64,000 bases of DNA, from positions 124,001-188,000 of the forward strand of contig CAWARA010000031.1 of NCBI GenBank assembly GCA_963784195.1. The letters are read 5' to 3'. Shown here in pieces: positions 58,764 to 64,000 of this stretch. The notes under the pieces are model-generated. The model saw nothing but the letters and a program-made list of their open reading frames with translations. It was not told where the DNA came from and searched no databases. Made by a program: the position numbers and the translations under genes. The number at the start of each line of letters is the position of its first letter. Position 1 is the first letter of the stretch. The DNA is from CAVQAH01 sp963784195. GTDB lineage: Bacteria; Acidobacteriota; Vicinamibacteria; Vicinamibacterales; 2-12-FULL-66-21.

Positions 58764-59855
58764 ATGCTGCGGATGTGGGTCCGGCGGATTGTTCTTGCAC
58801 TCCTCGGTGCCGGTGCCGCCGGCGTGCTCGCGCTGTGGCTGGAGCACCGCCTGCCGACCGAGTTGCCCGCGCCGACTGGGACCTTCGCACTCGGACGGAC
58901 AAGCTACACGTGGGACGGCATAGGCGCCTGGGTGTGGTACCCTGCCGCGATCGCAGCGCCCGCCGATGACTATTTGCCGCCGGCGATTCGCACCAACTGG
59001 GAGCACGAGCGGCCCGCGTTCATCAACTTTCTAACTCGCGATCTCTCGAGCGTGCGCGGCCACAGCGCCAATGACGTAGCGATTTCGAACGCGGAGCCAA
59101 ACTATCCAGTCGTCATCCTGCGCGCCGGTGGATCGGGGTCGGCGGCGCTGAGCTTCTCGTCGCTGGCCGAAGACCTCGCCAGCCACGGCTATGTCGTCGT
59201 AGGACTTGATATCGCAACCACAGCTAATCCGGAACTCTGCGCGGGCCGCAACGACGACGAAGACTGCGCGACGAAGATCATGGCGCCGCTTATCAGCCGC
59301 ATCGGCCACGCCATCGATCACCTTCAGGAGCTCGCGGAGTCCGATGCGCGCTTCAAATCGAGAGTCGACCTCACACGCGTTGGCGTGTTCGGTCACTCCT
59401 TCGGCGGCGCGCAGGCCGCACAGTTCTGCTCGCAAGACACCCGCTGCAAAGCCGGCATCAACATCGATGGCCGGCCGTTTGGCACCGTCATCACGAACGG
59501 AATACCGGTGCCGTTCATGTTTCTGCTCTCCGATCACGGCACGCCGAAGGACGTCGTGAGCCAGCGCATTCTGAGTCAGATACAGGCAATTTACGATCGG
59601 CAGCCGCACGACTCGCGCCTGCGGGTTGTCATCCGCGGCTCGCACCACTTCACGTTCAGCGACGATGGCGCGCTGCTGAAAAGCGCCGTGTTCCGAGGAG
59701 TGCTGCGCGTCCTTGCCGGCCTCCGGATCAATGGCCGCCGTCAAGTGGAAGTCACAGCTTATGCTGTGCGAACGTTCTTCGATCAGCATCTCAAGGGTGG
59801 GGCCGACAGTCGAGGCATTCTGGCAACGGTTCCTGAAATTGTGGTGGTACCTTAG
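58764..59855 (+). CDS. Alpha/beta hydrolase, PAF-acetylhydrolase-like
   Basis: A membrane anchor (IVLALLGAGAAGVLALWL) precedes a hydrolase fold. Nucleophile elbow VGVFGHSFGGAQAA (Ser ~212), likely acid in GINIDGRPFG (Asp ~235), and the His in RGSHHFTFSDD (~302). Cysteine pairs near 159/168 and 222/228 suggest an exported protein. Relatives hydrolyse short-chain lipid esters or dienelactones. An upstream GTG/ATG at 58725 is possible; ATG 58764 keeps the hydrophobic anchor at the N-terminus. Confidence 0.82.
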   Translation: MLRMWVRRIVLALLGAGAAGVLALWLEHRLPTELPAPTGTFALGRTSYTWDGIGAWVWYPAAIAAPADDYLPPAIRTNWEHERPAFINFLTRDLSSVRGHSANDVAISNAEPNYPVVILRAGGSGSAALSFSSLAEDLASHGYVVVGLDIATTANPELCAGRNDDEDCATKIMAPLISRIGHAIDHLQELAESDARFKSRVDLTRVGVFGHSFGGAQAAQFCSQDTRCKAGINIDGRPFGTVITNGIPVPFMFLLSDHGTPKDVVSQRILSQIQAIYDRQPHDSRLRVVIRGSHHFTFSDDGALLKSAVFRGVLRVLAGLRINGRRQVEVTAYAVRTFFDQHLKGGADSRGILATVPEIVVVP

Positions 59856-60151
59856 GCGGCAGGCACCCCAGCGGCGAATCACTTTTGAACTTTAAAACTG
59901 CGCCGCTGGCGGAGACGGAGATCTGCCTATCGGAGACTTCAGTGGGGTTTGCAGACGGCCTGCCTTAGTGTCGCAACGCGACGCTACGAAGCGGCATCGT
60001 GCTTGTTAGACTTCGCTGGGCTTGGCCTAGTAGCCTCGACGATGAATCAACCACCGGGCGCGGAATCACGCGGCTAAGAACGGGCCCGTGAATCGCGCTA
60101 TTCAGCTGGCGACGAACTGCAGCGCGTCGTTGTCAGGTTTTGGTAGAGGCT
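59856..60151. other. Intergenic stretch with a hairpin
   Basis: CCAGCGGCG … CGCCGCTGG (about 59870-59913) forms a 9-bp stem right after the hydrolase stop and may end its transcript. A smaller palindrome, GTCGCAACGCGAC, lies near 59970. No gene or tRNA was recognised in the remainder. Confidence 0.5.
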
Positions 60152-60655
60152 CTAAACGATTCGGTGGTCGACTCGCATGGCGGGGTACCCGACGACGCCG
60201 ATCCGGGCAAGAACTCTAAGCGGCAGGATCGCGTCGGGGTCATCGCCACCGGACGCGAGGGTATAGGCACTCGCGTCGCTCGCCCACAGTTCAGCGCCCG
60301 ACTCCTGCTGGAGCACGCCCAGCCCGCCGGCATGGTCGGGATGAGGCTCTGAGTTTAGGAGCACCTTGACGTCCTTGATGCTGAAGCCAAGCTTCGCAAT
60401 GCTCGCGATGATCATCGGCGCGGTGCTGGGATAGCCGCCATCGAGCACGATATGGCCCTCGGGCCCAGTGATGAGAAAGGCCGCGGCATCGGTCGCGCCA
60501 ACGTAGTAGAGGTTGCCAGCGATGCGGAACGGTTCGGCGGGCCCCTGCCCGCCTCGCTTTGTCGCGTTCAGCCACCTACCGACGAGCACCAGCGCAAGAA
60601 CACTGGCCAGTGCCAGGAGGACTACCAACCGGTATCGCTTGGTGAAGTGGGGCAA
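60152..60655 (-). pseudogene. Truncated B3-like metallo-beta-lactamase (E-type motif)
   Basis: A membrane anchor (VVLLALASVLALVLVG) and the B3 front half are present: FRIAGNLYYVGATDAAAFLI, LLNSEPHPDHAGGLGVLQQ (E103, H105, D107, H108) and ASDASAYTLASGGDDPD. The frame stops after RVDHRIV, so the GHT and third-metal histidine regions are missing; none was found in the other minus-strand frames down to ~59900. The first ligand position is glutamate, as in the reported B3-E variants. Probably a pseudogene. Confidence 0.75.
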
Positions 60656-61004
60656 CCGTCACTCTCCCCGTGCCAGTTCGCTCAACCCGGACTGATTCTG
60701 GCAGCCGAGGGCAATGCCACGACGCTCCGCGCGCGTCAAGGCCACGCCGCCTGCGGCGGTGCGCTGCGTGCAGCCTTGACCCGTGCTCGCGCCGCGGCCG
60801 TACTGCACCTATGCGACGAAGGAGACTCTCGTCGCTCAGCACTCGAAGAGTTGAGTAATGGAGGAAGCAATTTGCGGAGGAGTCCAGATACGTCTGTTAG
60901 CCACAGTGCCACCTCTCCATGGGCGAAGGTAGAATCATGCGTGATCGTTCGCCCCGTCGATTACTGGCGCCAGATGACGAAACGATCGGACGACCGGGTC
61001 CATG
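60656..61004. other. Intergenic stretch, no convincing gene
   Basis: Contains the inverted repeat GTCAAGGC … GCCTTGAC (about 60737-60780) with an inner CCGCCTGCGGCGG palindrome. No frame with a recognised motif lies here; the open frames are arginine-rich shadows. A promoter-like TAGAAT (61005-61010) for the cupin gene follows. Confidence 0.45.
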
Positions 61005-61017
61005 TAGAATGACGCGC

Positions 61018-61407
61018 ATGAGACGACACCTTGGAGGCTTCATAGCGGGGATCGCGATCGGTGCGGCGCTCGCTACCGGCGCGTTCCTGGCGGATTCCCT
61101 CGGCGCGGCCGCCGTCGAGGCGGGCGCGCAGGGTCAGGCGACGTCGACGATCGTGTTCGAGAACGCGCGCGTGCGCGTAAAGAACGTCACGTTCCCGCCG
61201 GGCGTCACAGCCATGCACACGCACGACCTCCCCCACGTCGGCGTGGTCATCCAGGGGGGTACGCTCGAGTTTCGTTATCCGGACGGCAAGTCCGAGACTA
61301 TGAAGCTGGAGCCCGGCGGCGCCGGCTACCGCGATGCCAACGTCACGCACCAACCGGTCAACCCTGGGAAGACTCCGGTCCAGGTCATCGAAGTCGAGCT
61401 GAAATAG
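61018..61407 (+). CDS. Membrane-anchored cupin-domain protein
   Basis: An N-terminal signal-anchor (GGFIAGIAIGAALATGAFLA) precedes a single cupin domain: TFPPGVTAMHTHDLPHVGVV with the metal-binding histidines, then LEPGGAGYRDANVTHQPVN. About 129 residues. TAGAAT sits seven bases before ATG 61018 with no Shine-Dalgarno, suggesting a leaderless transcript; ATG 61009 would overlap that element. Small cupins of this type are often metal-dependent, substrate unknown. Confidence 0.82.
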   Translation: MRRHLGGFIAGIAIGAALATGAFLADSLGAAAVEAGAQGQATSTIVFENARVRVKNVTFPPGVTAMHTHDLPHVGVVIQGGTLEFRYPDGKSETMKLEPGGAGYRDANVTHQPVNPGKTPVQVIEVELK

Positions 61408-61429
61408 GCTCGCAGCCAGAATCCAGTCC

Positions 61430-62293
61430 CTACTTGCGACGCTCGGGTAGTCGGCGCGCCGACGGGCCGTCGTAGACGTGTTCCTTCGGGTCGATCTCGC
61501 GCATCGGCGAGTGACGATCGATTTCTTCTTGCGCGTGCGCGGCGATCCCTGGAACGCGCGAAATGATGAACAGCGCGTTGGCCACGGCCGGGGCAATGCC
61601 CAGGTCTCCGCAGACAGCGGCGATCGCACCGTCGATGTTCACCGGCAGGATGCGGCCGGCGCGATCGGGCTTGTCGTGGAGCACGAGTTCCACGGCGCGG
61701 ATCATCTGCACGTGTTGGCCTTCGACTTCCAGCTCGAGCGCCATCTGGAACAGCCGCGCGGCCCTCGGATCCCGAGTGTGAAATCGATGTCCGAAACCCG
61801 GGGGCGTTTCGTCTGCGTCGACGCAGCGCTGCACGATCTCGGCGGCGGCATCGCGATACGATCGCCCGGCGCGCACGAGCTCCAGCCCGGCATCGAGGAA
61901 ATACATGCAGCTCTCGATGTCGCCGCCGTGGTGCCGGCCGAACCCGAGGACGCCTGCAGCGACGCATGCGCGCAGCGGTGCGCCCGTGGTCGCCGTGTTA
62001 CGCGCGGCCAGCGTGGATGGCGGCGTGGCGCCGTGGTCGATGAACGACACCAGCATCGCTTCCATGAGGCTGCCGATCCCAGGTGACGGCACCTCGCCGA
62101 TGAGGAGCAGATAGATCGCCTCGCCGAACGTCAGCCGGCCCATGATCTCGTCCAGCGGATAGCCGCGAACGAGGATCTTGTTCGGCTCGATACAGGTCAG
62201 CGCCGTCCGCCAGCGCTCTTCGACGATCCGCTTCTGACTGCGCCGCTCAATGGTCGGCGACGCGTCCGTCCCGTCTGCGGCGGGAGGTTTCAT
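61430..62293 (-). CDS. Citryl-CoA lyase / citrate synthase-like protein
   Basis: Related to the citrate synthase/citryl-CoA lyase superfamily: ITCIEPNKILVRGYPLDEIM-type start (here LTCIEPNKILVRGYP), ATPPSTLAARNTATTGAPLR, GRHHGGDIESCM and TPPGFGHRFHTRDPRAARLF carry active-site histidines. 287 residues, shorter than true citrate synthase (~370-430), fitting stand-alone citryl-CoA lyase-like proteins. AAGGAG precedes ATG 62293 by six bases. It may cleave a citryl-CoA-like thioester; the pathway is not defined by its neighbours. Confidence 0.85.
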   Translation of the reverse strand: MKPPAADGTDASPTIERRSQKRIVEERWRTALTCIEPNKILVRGYPLDEIMGRLTFGEAIYLLLIGEVPSPGIGSLMEAMLVSFIDHGATPPSTLAARNTATTGAPLRACVAAGVLGFGRHHGGDIESCMYFLDAGLELVRAGRSYRDAAAEIVQRCVDADETPPGFGHRFHTRDPRAARLFQMALELEVEGQHVQMIRAVELVLHDKPDRAGRILPVNIDGAIAAVCGDLGIAPAVANALFIISRVPGIAAHAQEEIDRHSPMREIDPKEHVYDGPSARRLPERRK

Positions 62294-62338
62294 GTGGAGC
62301 TCCTTGGCCTGGATAGCCCACTGCTTTCCGCGATCCGA

Positions 62339-62959
62339 CTACGTCCCGTAGAGCCTGTCCCCAAAATCGCCGAGTCCCGGAACGATGAACTTGTGCTCGT
62401 TCAGACACTGATCGACGACCGGCGTATAGATGTGTACTTCCGGATGGTGCTTCTCTACGAGCTCGATCCCTTCCGGCGCGGCGACGATGCAGATCATCCG
62501 GACGTCGCGGGCGCCGGCTTCGGTCAGCATGTCGAGTGCGGCGACTGCGCTGCCGCCTGTCGCCAGCATCGGATCGATCATCAGCACGTAACTGCCATCG
62601 AGCCGCTTGGGCAGGCGCGAGTAGTAGCGTGATGCGACAGCGGTCAACTCGTCGCGCTGCAATCCGATGTGTCCCACGCGCGCCTTGGGAATCAGCTCCA
62701 GGACGGCGTCGAGCATCCCCAGACCGGCCCTCAGGACCGGCACCACGACAACTTCACCGCTGATGCGGCGGCCGTCCGCAGGGCCGAGCGGCGTCAACAC
62801 CTGCACGTCGGTGACCGGAATGTCGCGCGTCGCTTCGGCCGCCAGCAACAAGCTGATCCTGACAGCCATCCGCCGGAAAAGCTCCGGAGGAGTCGCGGAG
62901 TCGCGCAACGTTGCCAGCGCATCGTGAACGAGCGGATGTGTCACGCGGTGTAGCGGCAC
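62339..62959 (-). CDS. upp: Uracil phosphoribosyltransferase
   Basis: Salvages uracil with PRPP to UMP. RVTHPLVHDALATLRDS start, VVPVLRAGLGMLDAVLELIP, PRPP loop MIDPMLATGGSAVAAL, and the C-terminal VPGLGDFGDRLYGT are all typical. GTG 62959 gives 206 residues, the normal size; upstream in-frame codons derive from GGGCGAT repeats. TATAGT (62966-62971, this strand) lies six bases before the GTG without a Shine-Dalgarno, again suggesting leaderless initiation. Confidence 0.95.
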   Translation of the reverse strand: MPLHRVTHPLVHDALATLRDSATPPELFRRMAVRISLLLAAEATRDIPVTDVQVLTPLGPADGRRISGEVVVVPVLRAGLGMLDAVLELIPKARVGHIGLQRDELTAVASRYYSRLPKRLDGSYVLMIDPMLATGGSAVAALDMLTEAGARDVRMICIVAAPEGIELVEKHHPEVHIYTPVVDQCLNEHKFIVPGLGDFGDRLYGT

Positions 62960-62991
62960 GGGAACACTATACACAAAGGACGGCGTTAAAT

Positions 62992-63040
62992 GGGCGATGG
63001 GCGATGGGCGATGGGCGATGGGCGATGGGCGATGGGCGAT
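62992..63040. repeat. Seven tandem GGGCGAT heptamers
   Basis: Exactly seven perfect copies of gggcgat lie between the divergent upp and amidohydrolase genes, followed by gggtacggg. The same heptamer array precedes era (11508-11668). Confidence 0.95.
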
Positions 63041-63098
63041 GGGTACGGGCGGTGACGATGGCCGGGGGTGGAGAGAAACGCTGATAGAATTTCGGCCC

Positions 63099-64000
63099 AT
63101 GCTGTCGCGCGTGTGCGCGCTCCTCGTGCTGTCGGGCGCTCTGCTATCGGCCTGGCAGCCGGACCGGCGTCCGATCTCGCTCGTCGTGGCGGGCGGAGCG
63201 GTGGTCACGATGGACGCGTCGGGACGCATCCTCGATCCAGGCGCTGTCGCGATCGAGGGCCGCGACATCATCGCCGTAGACACGCCCGAAGCAATCGCCG
63301 CGCGTTACGCGCCAAAGGAGACGATCAACGCGTCCGGCCACGTCGTGCTCCCCGGCCTCATCAACACGCATACCCATGCGCCGATGGTGTTGTACCGCGG
63401 TCTCGCGGATGACCTGGCGCTCATGGAGTGGCTGCAGAAATACATTTTTCCCGCGGAGGCGAAGACGGTCAGCCCTGAATTCGTCAGGGCCGGCACGCGG
63501 CTCGCGGTTCTCGAGATGATCCAGTCCGGGACCACGGCGTACGCGGACATGTATTACTTCGAGGAAGAGATCGCGAAGGCGACGAAAGAAGCGGGCATCC
63601 GCGGCGTGCTCGGGCAGACGATCATCGAGTTTCCGGTGCCCGACGCCAAGACACCGACGGAAGGCATCGCGCGGGCGACCGAGTTCATCCGGCAGTGGAG
63701 TAATGACGAGCTGATCGTGCCGGCCATCGCGCCGCACTCGATGTACACGCTCGACACCGCCACGCTCAAGGCGATCAGGGCGGTTGCCGACCGGGAACGT
63801 GCGCCGGTCATAACACACCTCGCCGAAACGCGTGACGAGATCAAGATTGGCAGGGATCGCTACAAGCTGACGCCCACGCAGTTTCTCGAATCGATCGGAT
63901 TCTGGGGACCGCGGACCATCGCCGCGCATGGCGTGTGGCTGACGCCAGCCGACATTCGCGTGCTCGCCCGGCGGCACGTCGGCGTCGCGCACAATCCCGA
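63099..64000 (+). CDS. Amidohydrolase, MTA/SAH-deaminase-like (cut by window end)
   Basis: A signal-like N-terminus (LCALLVLSGALLSA-type; here VCALLVLSGALLSAW) precedes the metal-dependent amidohydrolase fold: VLPGLINTHTHAPMVLYRGL (first metal histidines), MEWLQKYIFPAEA, TAYADMYYFEEE, HLAETRDEI and AAHGVWLT. This pattern matches MtaD/SsnA-type cytosine, guanine or S-adenosylhomocysteine deaminases. The C-terminus is beyond 64000. TAGAAT lies eight bases before ATG 63099, without Shine-Dalgarno. Confidence 0.85.
   Translation, partial: MLSRVCALLVLSGALLSAWQPDRRPISLVVAGGAVVTMDASGRILDPGAVAIEGRDIIAVDTPEAIAARYAPKETINASGHVVLPGLINTHTHAPMVLYRGLADDLALMEWLQKYIFPAEAKTVSPEFVRAGTRLAVLEMIQSGTTAYADMYYFEEEIAKATKEAGIRGVLGQTIIEFPVPDAKTPTEGIARATEFIRQWSNDELIVPAIAPHSMYTLDTATLKAIRAVADRERAPVITHLAETRDEIKIGRDRYKLTPTQFLESIGFWGPRTIAAHGVWLTPADIRVLARRHVGVAHNP

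Noticed and set aside
60008..60014. GTTAGAC, which fits an integron attC core (GTTRRRY)
   Set aside because: No matching RYYYAAC partner, no palindrome of the right layout, no integrase and no repeated cassettes, so chance is likely.
62960..63283. Longer start for Upp
   Set aside because: Extra codons come from the heptamer array and opposite-strand amidohydrolase sequence; GTG 62959 gives the normal length.

Overview
The window is GC-rich bacterial chromosomal DNA with a mostly housekeeping gene set. It looks like Acidobacteriota, probably class Vicinamibacteria. The clues are TolB/PD40-type proteins, a winged-helix–PD40 regulator, a VWFA-related secreted protein, an ADOP-type ABC permease relic, DUF3224 proteins, and spacers full of short palindromic or tandem repeats. 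The placement is an inference from gene content; no 16S gene is present.

Layout. 1-5.4 kb: end of a PD40 protein, a DUF3224 protein, an AbgB-like M20 amidohydrolase (frameshifted) and a membrane spermidine-synthase-like protein. 5.5-12.6 kb: hisS, aspS, phoH, ybeY, a CorC/HlyC protein and era. 12.6-17.8 kb: an insert holding an ABC permease relic, a subclass-B3-like metallo-beta-lactamase, an ECF sigma/anti-sigma pair with a secreted protein, and mgtE. 17.9-27.8 kb: recO, glyQ, glyS, ppdK, corA, mutL and a SWIB protein. 27.8-34 kb: small accessory genes (second DUF3224 protein, MtfA peptidase, YdeI-DUF2255 fusion), an NfeD-like/flotillin pair and a trypsin-like protease. 34-41.5 kb: rarA, an rRNA methyltransferase, greA, a patatin-like protein without its serine, a trans-sulfuration enzyme and a DHH phosphoesterase. 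41.6-51.4 kb: a LolA-like/beta-barrel protein, a VWA protein, uvrB and an mlaE-mlaF-mlaD lipid-transport operon with YtxH and DUF948-like proteins. 51.4-56 kb: a secreted HExxHxxE protein, a broken winged-helix/PD40 regulator and a GT-C membrane protein. 56.0-61 kb: tRNA-Val(CAC), then low-density accessory DNA with gene fragments and a truncated second metallo-beta-lactamase. 61-64 kb: cupin, citryl-CoA lyase-like protein, upp and the start of an amidohydrolase.

Genes that work together. phoH-ybeY-corC-era and recO-glyQ-glyS-ppdK are the two halves of a widespread ribosome-maturation, repair and translation neighbourhood, split here by about 5 kb. The sigma gene, its ATGA-coupled anti-sigma gene and the following secreted protein look like one regulated unit. 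mlaE, mlaF and mlaD encode the permease, ATPase and substrate-binding parts of a phospholipid transporter.

Two patterns stand out. First, several families of short repeats fill spacers and have entered reading frames in register, in ybeY and the anti-sigma gene. Second, at least nine single-base frame changes, almost all +1, interrupt otherwise well-conserved genes. This may be insertion-biased sequencing error or, less likely, biology. No CRISPR array, prophage, intact insertion sequence or rRNA operon was recognised.
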